Shown: positions 22,246-32,511, counted from the stretch's first letter. The stretch is 64,000 nt of DNA from JAGQOZ01 sp041399205 (GCA_041399205.1 JAWKTK010000012.1:186001-250000), one strand, 5' to 3'. Program-made: numbers and translations. The notes: a model not told the origin generated them from the sequence alone.

Positions 22246-23873
22246 ATGCAAGGACAGCAAACGGCCAACATAATCAAGCGTGACGGGTTGTCGGATTTGC
22301 CGAGTATCTACGCCGGCGCATTCCTGGCCAGCGTGTTGACCGTGGTCGTGGTCGGCAGCGCATTATGGGTGCGTCCGATCTTGGCCGTGGATGAAACTCG
22401 GTATTTATCCGTGGCGTGGGAGATGCACCAGTCACGTGACTGGTTGGTTCCGCGAGTGCACGGACAACCGTACGGGCACAAGCCACCGATGCTGTTTTGG
22501 CTGATTCAAGCGGCATGGTCGGTGTTTGGCATCAACGAAGCAGTCGCTCGGTGCGTGGCACCTATATTGGGCATCACAGGGCTGTTTGTGTTAGCAAGAT
22601 TGGCGATGCGGATTTGGCCGCAAGAGCCGAGCGTAGCGTCGATTGCGCCATTGATGGTAACAGCCGGTTTGGTTTGGCAGATCATCGGTTCCATGGTCAT
22701 GTTCGACTTGCCCGTCACGTTCTTCATCTTGCTAGCGAACTTAGCAACCTGGAATCTAGCGCAAATCCATGACCGAACGCCTGCTTGGCGAAGCTGGCTG
22801 CTATTGGCGTTCAGCACGGGATGTGCGTTGTTAACCAAAGGACCGGTCATTTTTGTCCACATTGTTCCCGTTGCCGCGATGTATCCCGTGTGGACAAATC
22901 GCTGGAACTGGCAAAGCATCTTTGTTTGGTACAGCAAGTTCGGTTCGGCCATGTTGGCAGCGTTGCTTTTACTGGCGGCGTGGGCCATTCCGGCAGCGAA
23001 GCAAGGCGGAAGTGAATTCGTAACGGAAGTGTTGTGGACGCAATATGTGGGACGCTTAGTACAGTCGTTCGACCACGCTCGTCCCATCTGGTGGTACCTT
23101 CCACTGCTGCCCGTTTATCTGTTTCCCTGGGGCGGAATCGTCTGGAATGGCCGCCGACAATTGCTGCAGCGGCCGACCGATTTGGGAGTTCGATTTTGTT
23201 TGATTTGGGCGGTCAGCGCGTTCCTGATTGTTTCCGTGGTCAGTGGCAAGCAGATTCATTACTTGATCCCCATTGTTCCGGCCGTAGCTTTGTTACTAAG
23301 CCGCATGTCGATCACGCTGTGGCAATCCGCCGCACCGGAAACGCACGTCGACATTGGTGAAACGTTTCATAACGCATTGCTGGCAGCGGGTTTGGCCGTG
23401 GCGGCTTTCGTCGCCCAGTGGAACGAACTACCGTTTGCTTACGTTTGGATTTGGACAGCCGTTGTATTCTGTGCGGCAAATGCAATTCGAACAACACGTT
23501 TTCCCGCTGCCAGTCCGCTGCGGCAGTCGTTGCGGTTGGCCAGCGTTTCCGTATTGACGCTGGCGTTGGTTCAATTCGGACTCTTCTGGAAGACGCCCTA
23601 CCAGGCATCGTTTGCGGAAATCGCTCAGGAAATTCGTCAATATCAAGCTGCCGGAATTCCGGTCGCTCAATTCACGCATTGCCATGGTCAGTTTCATTTC
23701 TTGGGGCGACTGGAACAACCGCTGACTCCGCTAAAGACCAAGACGATTTAACTCGTTGGGCCAAGCAACACCCCGACGGTATCTTCATCGTCCAGCCTCG
23801 TGCAGCCGACTTCCTGGGCCTTCCTGCCGTAGAAACCGCTCAGTTTACGTCGACTTTCGACCTCGGCATGTAA
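22246..23873 (+). CDS. ArnT/PMT-like (GT39-type) membrane glycosyltransferase; frame break near 23,725
   Basis: From the ATG at 22246 the protein has about ten hydrophobic segments and the family signature 'VDETRYLSVAWEMHQ' followed by 'PYGHKPPMLFWL', as in ArnT-like enzymes that move sugars from polyprenyl phosphate donors to lipid A or proteins. The first frame ends at 23751 after 'LGRLEQPLTPLKTKTI'. A one-base deletion near 23725 would restore 'KDQDDLTRWAKQHPDG...VETAQFTSTFDLGM' to 23873, a soluble C-terminal domain typical for this family. Function in glycosylation of an envelope component is inferred. Confidence 0.8.
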
Positions 23874-23996
23874 TGGCGATTCGCACTAAACAGCGAACAT
23901 GGCAACTGACGCAAGCCAAATCGACTTCGCCGATGAATAGTATTGTCGAACAAACGAAACGCATTCGGAGCGAACAGCATCGCTGACCTAAGAATC

Positions 23997-24656
23997 ATGA
24001 AGCCAATCATTACCATCCTTTCGTTCGTTTTAGGTTTTAGCGGTTTGACGACGGCCACCGGCCAATCGAATCGAACGCCCGCCTCTGCGGAACTTCAGCA
24101 GAATTCGCTTGCTGCGCCCGCCGTGACCGACCAAACCGCATTGGCTCCGTCCGAATTGGCCATCCAAGCCAGCGAACAACTGGCGGCCACGTTATCCACA
24201 TTGCGAAGCGAAGTTTCGACGATCAACGATGTCGCGTTGAAAGATCGTTTGAATCAGCTTGTGCTTAAGGCGGAAATGGACGCGGCGCTGCTCAAGTCAG
24301 AAATGAACGAGCTCGACGAGCCGTGACGTTTAGCAACACATGCTGGCAGATGTCGCGTTTCAGGAATTTACCGCAAGTGTCAAAGCAGCGTCGTTTAGTT
24401 CACAACAGATCCAGCTGACTAAAAACTTTGGTGGACGAGCTCAAGCGGCAACAGCGTTTCATGACTTGTGAACAAGTAGCAGTGCTGCTGGCGATTCCCA
24501 GTTTTGATCGAGACCGCGTGGAATTGGCAGTGCTTTTGTACGGAGTGGTGGCCGACCCAAGAAAATTTTCATTCGTCTCTGGCCGTGTTGCAATACGATT
24601 CCAGTCGGCGGCAGGTTTGGCAGCAAATTCGCGAACGAGCCGCACAGACGGAATAA
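23997..24656 (+). pseudogene. exported DUF4476-domain protein, interrupted by several indels
   Basis: The ATG at 23997 begins a signal peptide (MKPIITILSFVLGFSG, cleavage near TATGQ). After an Ala/Gln-rich linker the first frame stops at 24326. Reading on through small frame changes (missing bases near 24323 and 24338, an extra G near 24430, an extra A near 24560) gives 'FQEFTASVKAASFSSQQIQL', 'FMTCEQVAVLLAIPSFDRDR' and 'VWQQIRERAAQTE', ending at 24656. This is a DUF4476-like domain by pattern (function unknown). Consensus errors are the simpler explanation, because the restored sequence is coherent. Confidence 0.65.
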
Positions 24657-24924
24657 ATTCGCAACGAGCAGTTCGCCGCTCGACACCGAACAACCGCTGC
24701 GGCCGGTGTGTTCATCCACCGGTTGGGGAAGGTTTGCCCCATTCGCGAGCGTTCTATTTATCGCTATAATTCTGGATTCGGTTTGACGAAACATCTCGAT
24801 GCATGTCGTCTATCCATCCGTGAAACTCGCACTTTGCGGCCGAAGCGGGTGATCCAGACAGATTATTGCAGCGTTTCGCCAAAGACTGCTTTTCATCCTC
24901 ATTTTGATTGCGAACCACCTGATC

Positions 24925-26343
24925 ATGATTGCAAATTCGCCACGGACCATGTTTGAAAGGTCACAGGACAATCACATTGTCTATTCGGAAGCAGGGCAGC
25001 AAACCATTCTGTATATCGATCTGCATCTGGTCCACGAAGTGACTAGTCCTCAGGCATTTGAAGGATTACGTCTGGCGGGCCGCAAGTGCATACGGCCCGG
25101 ATTTACCATCGCCACCCCCGATCACAGCATTCCCCACCACCGATCGAAGCCTACCCATTGCCGATCCGATTTTGGCTAACAATCAGAAACGTTGCGACAG
25201 AACTGCAAAGAATTTGGTGTGCGACTGTACGACCTGAACGACATCAACCAGGGATTGTCCATATCATTGGTCCGGAGCTCGGATTCACTCAGCCAGGCAT
25301 GACCATTGTTTGCGGTGACAGCCACACTACGACGCGCATGGTGCATTTGCTTGGCCTTTGGCATTGGCACCAGCGAAATGAACATGTGCTGGCCAGCCAA
25401 ACGCTGCTTCAGTCCAAACCCAAGACGTTTGAACTTCGAGTTGACGGAAAAGATTGGTCCCGGCGTCACCGCCAAAGACGTCATTCTTTATTTGATCAGT
25501 CAGATTTCTACCGATGGCGGTACTGGCTACGTGCTGGAATATACGGGCGAAGTGATCCGCAACTTCGGCATGGAAGAACGCATGACCATCTGCAATATGT
25601 CGATCGAAGCAGGTGCTCGAGCCGGCATGATTGCTCCGGATCAACACACGTTTGATTACTTGCAAGGTCGTCCCTTCGCACCGCAGGGCGCCGAATTCGA
25701 CCGCATGGTGGCCGAATGGAAAAAGTTGCCTAGTGATCCAGGCGCGCAATATGATCGTTCGCTGGTCTATGACGGTGCGGACATTTCGCCGCAAGTCACC
25801 TGGGGCACCAACCCCGGTCAAGTGATTCCGGTGGTCGATCCAGTTCCTAATCCGAATGACATTGAGGACGAAGTGGACCGCAAGTCTGCCCAAAGTGCAC
25901 TCGACTACATGGGCCTCACCGCAGGTACTCCCATGACCGACGTCACCATTGATCGCGTCTTCATCGGTTCCTGCACGAACGCGAGAATTGAAGATCTACG
26001 AGCGGCGGCGGCGGTGGTCAAGGGGCATCGAGTCAGCGGAAGCGTAAACGCCATGGTGGTGCCGGGAAGTGGTCAAGTGAAACGCCAGGCGGAACAAGAA
26101 GGTTTGGACAAGATCTTTTCCGAAGCGGGATTTGAATGGCGCGAAGCAGGCTGCAGCATGTGCTTGGCCATGAATCCGGACAAACTGGCACCGGGCGAAC
26201 GATGTGCTTCGACCAGCAATCGCAATTTTGAAGGTCGCCAAGGTAAAGGAGGCCGAACGCACTTATGTTCGCCGGCCATGGCTGCCGCGGCGGCGGTTGA
26301 AGGCCATTTTGTGGATGTTCGCCAATGGCAATTCAAATCATAA
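24925..26343 (+). pseudogene. leuC: 3-isopropylmalate dehydratase large subunit, N-terminal half with many indels
   Basis: LeuC isomerises 2- to 3-isopropylmalate (leucine synthesis) with a 4Fe-4S cluster. 'DLHLVHEVTSPQAFEGLRLA', 'VCGDSHT', 'FIGSCTNARIEDLRAA' and 'AGCSMCLAMNPD' are family motifs. The cluster Cys of SCTN and CSMC are present. From ~25,450 to 26,343 one clean frame holds the whole C-terminal two-thirds. Between 24,950 and 25,451 at least six frame changes are needed: an extra C at 25132-25135, a missing A at 25187-25189, a missing base at 25251-25253, trouble at 25330-25355, a missing G at ~25380 and an extra A at 25448-25451. Intact leuD follows after 23 bases. Confidence 0.85.
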
Positions 26344-26366
26344 ACTCAGCGTAGGAAAGACAAAGC

Positions 26367-26969
26367 ATGCAACCGTTTACTGTGCACACCGGTTTGGTCG
26401 CGGCCATGGATCGAGCGAACGTGGATACCGATCAGATCATTCCCAAACAATTTCTCAAACGTATCGAACGGACCGGCTTTGGCCAGTTTCTGTTTTTTGA
26501 CTGGCGTTTCCATGACGACGGTGCGGACAATCCAGAATTCGAACTCAATCAGCCCCAATTCCAAGGTGCGTCCGTTTTGGTCGCAGGGCGGAATTTTGGT
26601 TCGGGCTCCAGTCGCGAACACGCCGTATGGGCGTTGGAAGATTATGGATTTCGCAGCGTTCTAGCTCCTTCGTTTGCGGACATTTTCTACAACAACTGTT
26701 TCAAGAACGGCGTCCTGCCAGTTCGCTTGCCCGAAGAAACCATCAAACAGATATTTGCCAAAGTGGCAGCCAAGCCTGGCTACCAAATCACGGTGGACTT
26801 GGAAAAACAGCAGGTCACCGATGCCGACGGTTTGTGCGAATCGTTCCAGATCGAACCCGCTCGTCGCGAACGACTGCTCAAAGGCATGGACGATATCGGT
26901 GCCACGTTGACGCATGAAGACGCCATAACCGCGTATGAAAAGCAGCGAGGCTTCCAGCCAGTTAACTAG
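26367..26969 (+). CDS. leuD: 3-isopropylmalate dehydratase small subunit
   Basis: 200 residues, intact. LeuD forms the swivel domain that completes the LeuC active site. 'MDRANVDTDQIIPKQFLKRI', 'GRNFGSGSSREHAVWALEDYG' and 'FADIFYNNCFKNGVLPV' are the diagnostic motifs. Directly downstream of leuC, so an operon. Its integrity argues that leuC is also functional. Confidence 0.97.
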   Translation: MQPFTVHTGLVAAMDRANVDTDQIIPKQFLKRIERTGFGQFLFFDWRFHDDGADNPEFELNQPQFQGASVLVAGRNFGSGSSREHAVWALEDYGFRSVLAPSFADIFYNNCFKNGVLPVRLPEETIKQIFAKVAAKPGYQITVDLEKQQVTDADGLCESFQIEPARRERLLKGMDDIGATLTHEDAITAYEKQRGFQPVN

Positions 26970-27057
26970 CCGGCGGTTGTGTCTCTAGCGTTGTATGTCC
27001 GCAAGCGTTAGCGGTTTGTCGTACTGCTCGGTTCCACTCGCAAACAGAGGTATTCCT

Positions 27058-28080
27058 GTGACGCCTTTACGCCACCGACTGCACACTGTGGGGTTATGCC
27101 TGATGGTTGTGCTGGGCGCCGGCCACGTGCACGCGCAGACACCATTGACGGAATGCGAAGCGGTCATTCAGGACCAAGGTTGGATCAGTTGTTTAGCGGT
27201 TCAACCGAGTTCCAATCAGTTGTATTACTTCAGCGCTACGCATGGGACAATTCGCCGCTGGGACCAAACCGCCAGCCAAGACATCGTAACGGGCTTGCCA
27301 ACCGGCAAGTCGTTGGTTCGCACTGGACAACCGACGGCAACGCATGTTCGGCAAATGGCATTCTTGAACGAACGTACGTTAGTGGTCGCTATTTCCGGGC
27401 CGCAGCGCACGGACAATCAACTTCGATTCTTTGTGGTCGAAGGGCAAGCGGCGCAAGCGATCGACTCTCGTTCGTCTGGAATCACGGTCGCACTTCCGGA
27501 TGGACTCCCCGACGCCTGCTGGCTGATACAAATAGTGCCTGTCGGAGCTTCCGTGGCCTTGGGCATTGAAAGTGCGGACGAAAAACTGTGGCTGGTGGAT
27601 ACGCAAATGAAGTCACCCACCAATTTTGAAACTGGCAGTGCAATGCCCATTCCCGCCAAGAACGTGACTTCGTTTACGATTAGTCCCAGCGGCGAAATTG
27701 TGTTCAGCCAGGCAGCGGCGCATGACGCCTCGAAAAGTGTGCTGAACTTTTATTCGACCGCAGCCGATCAAATTCGTCTTCAACTGCCGGTCGATGGCGG
27801 AAGGTTGCACGGATTGCGGTATTTAGAGCGAGACAATCGATCGCCACTGCTGTTTGGCATTCTGGTTGCTCCTAGTGACGACTCGGACGCGAAGGGCCAA
27901 ATCGTTCGCTTAGATGGTGCACTTTCGCAACAACGTGTTTCGCTGGCACAACACATGATGTGTGAATTACCCGAACCGCTCGATATGACCTGGGACTCGA
28001 AAGGCACGGCCTGGGTGGTTTCACTAGTTGGCAACAACGAAACAACGGTCTATCGAACGAAGAAATCTATCAAACCGTAA
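27058..28080 (+). CDS. exported protein of unknown function, propeller-like repeats
   Basis: A GTG at 27058 with AGAGG 7 nt upstream starts a 340-residue protein with a signal peptide ending at VHAQ. The remainder has repeating strands such as 'LAVQPSSNQLYYFSATHGTIRRWD' and 'VTSFTISPSGEIVFSQ', a rhythm seen in beta-propellers (WD/NHL-like), but no sure family match. It is probably periplasmic. Thirty-five bases separate it from the CPBP protease gene. Confidence 0.7.
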   Translation: MTPLRHRLHTVGLCLMVVLGAGHVHAQTPLTECEAVIQDQGWISCLAVQPSSNQLYYFSATHGTIRRWDQTASQDIVTGLPTGKSLVRTGQPTATHVRQMAFLNERTLVVAISGPQRTDNQLRFFVVEGQAAQAIDSRSSGITVALPDGLPDACWLIQIVPVGASVALGIESADEKLWLVDTQMKSPTNFETGSAMPIPAKNVTSFTISPSGEIVFSQAAAHDASKSVLNFYSTAADQIRLQLPVDGGRLHGLRYLERDNRSPLLFGILVAPSDDSDAKGQIVRLDGALSQQRVSLAQHMMCELPEPLDMTWDSKGTAWVVSLVGNNETTVYRTKKSIKP

Positions 28081-28114
28081 ATCCTTTTCGTGATTTGACT
28101 GAAAGAAAAACGAC

Positions 28115-29045
28115 ATGAGTGATTCTGAAACGCCAAACAACGAAATTCGAACGGACCAAGCCGAAGACAACACTTCGATTGGCAACGACGACAACACAAC
28201 TTCGCCTGTGACCGGTCCACAACGAGGACCTCGAGTGTTTGGCCCGTACGCGTTTTGGATTGTGGTCATGCCGTTCATTTTCTACATGGCAGGGACGATG
28301 GGCGCAAGCCACATTGAATCATTGCGGATCAAGAAAATCGAAGGCACGCTGCATGTGCACGATGACGGACATCGGCCGGAACTGAGTGAAGAAGAACGTC
28401 AAGAACTGTACGATAGCATTGACCCGGAAGAACGCACAATCTTTGGGCTATACCTGGCCAAAGACACCTATCCTTACACTTACTCCGTAGTGATTATCGC
28501 CACGGCGGTGGTCATGCTACTGGTATCATGGGGATATTTCAAAGTCCCCGTGAAATTCACAATGTGGGGCGTGTTGGCAGGCGTGGTCGGAGTTGTGGTC
28601 TGGATTGGCCTGTGTTACCTAGATAAAGCCACATTGGATTTGGCCAGCTATTCCTCTGGTCGGCGAGCGTTCAATCCGTTTGAGGAGTTGAAAGACGATC
28701 CTACCTGGATGTGGCAATTCATGGCGATTCGCTTTTGGGTTGGTGATCATTGTCCCGATTTTGGAAGAGTTCTTTGTTCGAGGCTTCTTGATTCGCTACG
28801 TAGATGATCCAGATTGGGACGAAATGCCGATTGCCGACGCCAATCCTTGGGGTTGGGCGTCACCCACAATCTATGGCGTAATTGCCCATATGACCGAACC
28901 ATTGTCTGCCTTGGCTTGGTTTACCATGATGACATTGCTGTTCAAGAAGACGAAGAGCATCTGGGACTGTGTACTGGCTCACGCCATTACCAACCTGCTG
29001 CTGGGTTTATACGTGATCAAGTTTGGTGCTTGGGAATTGTGGTAA
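28115..29045 (+). CDS. CPBP/CAAX-type intramembrane metalloprotease; frame break near 28,735
   Basis: The N-terminal 40 residues are a polar linker, followed by helices and a conserved-looking 'EEERQELYDSIDPEERTIF' segment, then more helices. The first frame stops at 28807 after 'MAIRFWVGDH'. Moving to the +1 frame near 28735 restores 'VIIVPILEEFFVRGFLIRY' (EExxxR glutamates), 'VIAHMTEPLSALAWF' and 'VLAHAITNLLLG', the three CPBP catalytic blocks, ending at 29045. One extra base in the T4G3 stretch explains the break. The family cleaves or modifies prenylated or membrane-bound substrates. Its target here is unknown. Confidence 0.8.
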
Positions 29046-29065
29046 ACCGCTCCGGTTGTTTCAGC

Positions 29066-29087
29066 TCAAGGCCGGGAATGGCCTTGA
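29066..29087. repeat. hairpin TCAAGGCC/GGCCTTGA next to half a Pirellulales-type repeat
   Basis: An 8-bp perfect stem with a 6-base loop, immediately followed by 'CGCTTCGGGCT', which equals part of one arm of the repeat at 56,746-56,812. It lacks a T-run, so it may serve as a weak terminator for the CPBP gene or be a decayed mobile repeat. Confidence 0.5.
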
Positions 29088-29123
29088 CGCTTCGGGCTTG
29101 GTGACGTAAACCATGAATAAGTC

Positions 29124-29205
29124 GGGGGCGTGGCGGAACTGGCAGACGCGCTAGATTTAGGATCTAGTTTCTTCGGAAGTGCAGGTTCGATTCCTGTCGC
29201 CCCCA
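29124..29205 (+). tRNA. tRNA-Leu, anticodon TAG
   Basis: The acceptor arms GGGGGCG and CGCCCCC pair exactly, and a T-arm GGTTCGATTCC is present. The anticodon stem CTAGA/TCTAG frames the loop TTTAGGA, with TAG at 29158-29160, which reads CUA leucine codons. The long variable arm is class II, as expected for leucine. CCA is not encoded. Confidence 0.95.
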
Positions 29206-29207
29206 TT

Positions 29208-29246
29208 AAGAACGCTCGTAGGCAACTGCGAGCGTTCTTTTTTTCG
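29208..29246 (+). terminator. Rho-independent terminator after tRNA-Leu
   Basis: AGAACGCTCG and CGAGCGTTCT form a perfect stem, followed by a run of T, three bases past the tRNA. Confidence 0.9.
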
Positions 29247-29409
29247 TTCGTCAAACACTCCGTTTGACGCAATTTGGCAACGTGTTGCGGCAAATCAACC
29301 GCGATGATGGGCTGCTGACGAGCAAATAATCAGGAATACCTAATCCGATTTTACATCCTGATTTGCCGAACCTATCCTTCCGTATGAACAGAGGAAAGGT
29401 GCTTTGCTA

Positions 29410-30861
29410 ATGACGTTTGCGTCCCCTACCGCTTCCAGTGCGCCCAGTGTCGGCGATTCCATTGTCCTGCTGCCGCCGTCGCCGTCGACGGTGCGTGGTC
29501 GTATCCTGGTTGCCGACGATGACCCGGTAACTCGCCGAGCTCTAGAATTGCTGCTGACCGAAGTGGGTTATCAAGTCACTTCGGCCGCGGATGGTCAACA
29601 GGCTCAGTCTCTTGTTGACGACACCATTTCGTTGGCTCTGTTTGATCTACAAATGCCGATCGCCGATGGCATGGACTGCCTGCGGTATGTTCGCCAGCGG
29701 TTTCCCGATATCCAGGTCATGATGATTTCTGGCGAAGGTGAGATTCACGACGCCGTCGCCGCCATGAAGGAAGGTGCATTCGAATTCATCGCGAAGCCGT
29801 TCGATAAAGACAAGTTGTTAGTGAATGTGGATCGAGCGATCACGGCGACGAAACTTTCGCGAGACAATCGTAATCTTCGAGACATGGTGGGCGATTCGCT
29901 CCCTGTGACCGGCTTTTCACCCAAGTTGCCGCAAACCAAGAAGCTGTTAGACCAAGTGGGAAAAGTTGTTGGCTTAGACTCCACCATTTTGCTCACAGGT
30001 GAAAGCGGCACCGGCAAGACGACCATTGCCCGATATATTCACCAACAAGGTCCTCGAGCAGATCAGCCGTTTGTCAGTGTCAACTGTGCGTCACTGCCGC
30101 GTGATCTGATTGAAGCCGAATTGTTCGGACATGCTCGAGGAGCATTCACGGGCGCTGTGAAGGATCGACCGGGTCGAGCCGAAATTGCCGATGGCGGCAC
30201 GTTGTTCTTGGACGAAATTGGCGACCTGCCGTTGGAACTGCAGCCCAAACTGCTGACGTTCCTGCAAGACCGTACGCTGCAACGAATTGGCTGCAATGAA
30301 ATGCGCCGAGTCGACGTGCGAGTGATTGCTGCGTCCCATCAAGATTTGGCATCGATGTGTCGCGAAAATCGATTTCGACAAGATTTGTACTATCGGCTAA
30401 ACGTGCTGAGCCTGCGAGTTCCTTCGCTACGAGAACGCACGTTGGACATTCCGGAATTGGCTCAACACGTTCTACGTCGCATTCAGAATCAACGAGGTGG
30501 TTCGCCGTTAAGTCTTTCCGATGCGGCCAGAAACGCCTTGTTGGCTTACAACTGGCCTGGGAATATTCGCGAACTGGAGAACGTTTTGGAGCGAGCATCT
30601 GCGTTCTGTGACCAGGGAGTTATCCAGCCCACGGATTTAGCGCTACACACTTCCCACCAAGCGTTCAACAACATTGTCCCAGGCGAATTTGCTCCTTCAC
30701 TGGCGGGTATGACCCTGGCGGAAGTGGAGCGTAAGGCATTGATTGACACGCTCAAGGCTTGCAGCGGCAACAAAGCCAAGGCAGCTCGAGAAATGGATAT
30801 CAGCGAAAAGAGTATTTACAACAAAATGAAGCGGTACAACATCACCATGGACCAGATCTAG
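29410..30861 (+). CDS. NtrC-family sigma-54-dependent response regulator
   Basis: About 483 residues. After a ~35-residue N-terminal extension comes a receiver domain ('VADDDPVTRRALE', phosphoacceptor Asp in 'ALFDLQMP', Lys in 'IAKPF'). An AAA+ domain follows with Walker A 'GESGTGKTTIAR', GAFTGA loop in 'ARGAFTGAVKD' and Walker B 'TLFLDEIGDL', then a Fis-type HTH ('LKACSGNKAKAAREMDISEKSIYNK'). It activates sigma-54 promoters on phosphorylation. The ATG at 29410 is chosen over TTG at 29404 because of the AAAGG spacing. Its stop abuts the next ATG, so the Hpt gene is co-transcribed. Confidence 0.95.
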   Translation: MTFASPTASSAPSVGDSIVLLPPSPSTVRGRILVADDDPVTRRALELLLTEVGYQVTSAADGQQAQSLVDDTISLALFDLQMPIADGMDCLRYVRQRFPDIQVMMISGEGEIHDAVAAMKEGAFEFIAKPFDKDKLLVNVDRAITATKLSRDNRNLRDMVGDSLPVTGFSPKLPQTKKLLDQVGKVVGLDSTILLTGESGTGKTTIARYIHQQGPRADQPFVSVNCASLPRDLIEAELFGHARGAFTGAVKDRPGRAEIADGGTLFLDEIGDLPLELQPKLLTFLQDRTLQRIGCNEMRRVDVRVIAASHQDLASMCRENRFRQDLYYRLNVLSLRVPSLRERTLDIPELAQHVLRRIQNQRGGSPLSLSDAARNALLAYNWPGNIRELENVLERASAFCDQGVIQPTDLALHTSHQAFNNIVPGEFAPSLAGMTLAEVERKALIDTLKACSGNKAKAAREMDISEKSIYNKMKRYNITMDQI

Positions 30862-31224
30862 ATGAACGAACCATGCAACTGGAACGTTGTGCTTGACCGC
30901 TTTTCCGGACGGCTCGACGACATCCGTGAATTACTGACCGTCTTCCAAACGCAGATGTCCCAAGACCGACAGGCCATGGCGTCCGCCCTGGATGCGCAAG
31001 ACGCTGACACCGTGGCGCGGATCGCACATCGCATCAAAGGCGCGTCAGGAAATTTCAGCGCCGACGGCATGGTTCAGCTTGCCCGCATGTTGGAAGACGC
31101 AGCCAAACAACAGCAGTTCGACCAAATACCATCGCTGGCTGATCAACTTTTTTGTGAAGCGGAACGATTGATTCGTCACATCGAACAATGTGCTCTGTCT
31201 AGCGCATCGTTTAGCAATAACTAG
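30862..31224 (+). CDS. Hpt-domain phosphotransfer protein
   Basis: 120 residues, beginning on the base after the upstream stop codon. A four-helix Hpt fold with the phospho-His motif 'IAHRIKGASGNF'. It probably shuttles phosphate between a histidine kinase not present here and the flanking receivers. It is followed 10 bases later by a second receiver protein, making a three-gene phosphorelay cluster. Confidence 0.93.
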   Translation: MNEPCNWNVVLDRFSGRLDDIRELLTVFQTQMSQDRQAMASALDAQDADTVARIAHRIKGASGNFSADGMVQLARMLEDAAKQQQFDQIPSLADQLFCEAERLIRHIEQCALSSASFSNN

Positions 31225-31234
31225 GAACCTCACC

Positions 31235-32437
31235 ATGAAACGGCCTCGCGTCCTATTCGTTGATGACGATCGATTCATTCGCTTGGCGCTGGAAAAAATG
31301 CTGCAAGACCAAGTCGAAGCGTGGGATATTTCTTACGCGGAATCAGGAGAACAAGCCTGGTCGTTGCACCTCCAGCAGCCCTTTGATGTGATCGTCAGCG
31401 ACGTTTCCATGGACAAATGGAGCGGCATTGATCTGCTGCATCACGTTCGCCAACGCACTCCACAGACCTTGAGATTCTTGCTGACCAGCCACACGGACAG
31501 CTGTACTCGAGCCCAGATGGCTACGTGTGCCCACATGGTGTTGGCCAAGCCATTGGACCGAAAGCAGATGTTGCAGAGAATCTCCGACGCGCTGTGGTTT
31601 GCAGATTCCATTGAAGATACGGCACTTCGCGAAACCGTTCTTTCCAGTGCCTTGTTGCCACGTCTGGCCAGTACCACCGATCGCCTCGCTTCACTCCAAC
31701 TAGGAAACGCGTGCAACGAATTACAGTATTTGCAGGCGGTAAATCGCGACGTATCGTGGATGACACTGGCGTTTCAAATTATCCAGATGGGCACCTCACG
31801 ACAGACGATTCGCGATTCGCTGGACCAATGTCGAGTGGACGAATCGCTGGACGCGTCACTCTTTCTTTCGCCCGCCACGGCTCATCTTTGTGACGACAAC
31901 GTGTTGTCAGCCATTGGAGCCAAGTCGGTGGCCACGGCTGATTTAGCGATGCGGATTGCCAAAAAATTCTATTCCACAGAAAAAGTTGCCGTAGACGCTT
32001 GGTGGGCCGGCATGCTGCACGATGTGGGCAAACTTGTACTCATTTCTCACAATGCCAACTACGCCGATTACGTTGCCAGTCGCTGCCTGGAGAACAATTC
32101 TTGCTGGGCCGTCGAACGTTCGACATTTGGAGCCAGTCACGCCGAACTAGGCGGATTGTACCTGGGGTTACGAGGCGCAAGCCGGATAATTCGCGAAGCG
32201 GTCATGTATCATCACGAACCGTGCCGAGCAGATTCCGTGGACAATCCGATCTTGACCGCCGTCCACTTGGCCAGCGCGGCAATTGGCCAGCGTCATTTCA
32301 ACCGAGACTGGGAGTCATTGGATCTCGACTACTTGGGTCGAGTTGGCATTGACCGTGAAATTGCCTTACGACTGATGGGCGTACGTCCCATATCGGTCCG
32401 TCCAGGTAGAATCGCCAATGTAAAGAAGTCGATATGA
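31235..32437 (+). CDS. response regulator with HD/HDOD output domain
   Basis: 400 residues from the ATG at 31235. Receiver: 'VLFVDDDRFIRLALEKML', phosphoacceptor Asp in 'VIVSDVSMD', Ser/Thr in 'LLTSHTD', Lys in 'VLAKPLD'. The C-terminal part has 'WWAGMLHDVGKLVLI' and 'ASHAELGGLYLGL', which fits an HDOD (HD-related) signalling domain, with a complete HD pair but no GYP motif seen. It could control gene expression or c-di-GMP related responses. Belongs with the two genes upstream. Confidence 0.85.
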   Translation: MKRPRVLFVDDDRFIRLALEKMLQDQVEAWDISYAESGEQAWSLHLQQPFDVIVSDVSMDKWSGIDLLHHVRQRTPQTLRFLLTSHTDSCTRAQMATCAHMVLAKPLDRKQMLQRISDALWFADSIEDTALRETVLSSALLPRLASTTDRLASLQLGNACNELQYLQAVNRDVSWMTLAFQIIQMGTSRQTIRDSLDQCRVDESLDASLFLSPATAHLCDDNVLSAIGAKSVATADLAMRIAKKFYSTEKVAVDAWWAGMLHDVGKLVLISHNANYADYVASRCLENNSCWAVERSTFGASHAELGGLYLGLRGASRIIREAVMYHHEPCRADSVDNPILTAVHLASAAIGQRHFNRDWESLDLDYLGRVGIDREIALRLMGVRPISVRPGRIANVKKSI

Positions 32438-32494
32438 TTCTGCACAACCAATAATTCACGTTAAACGTTCCCGATCACAATTCATTTGAATTCC

Positions 32495-32511
32495 AAGGGA
32501 CGGTCCCTTTT
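32495..32511 (+). terminator. weak terminator-like hairpin after the REC-HD gene
   Basis: AAGGGA and TCCCTT around a 3-base loop, followed by only two or so further T. Suggestive, not strong. Confidence 0.35.

Noticed and set aside
24731..24775. TATAAT at ~24,766 as a leuC promoter
   Set aside because: The best -35 (TTGCCC) is ~29 bases away and the surrounding region is of doubtful sequence quality.
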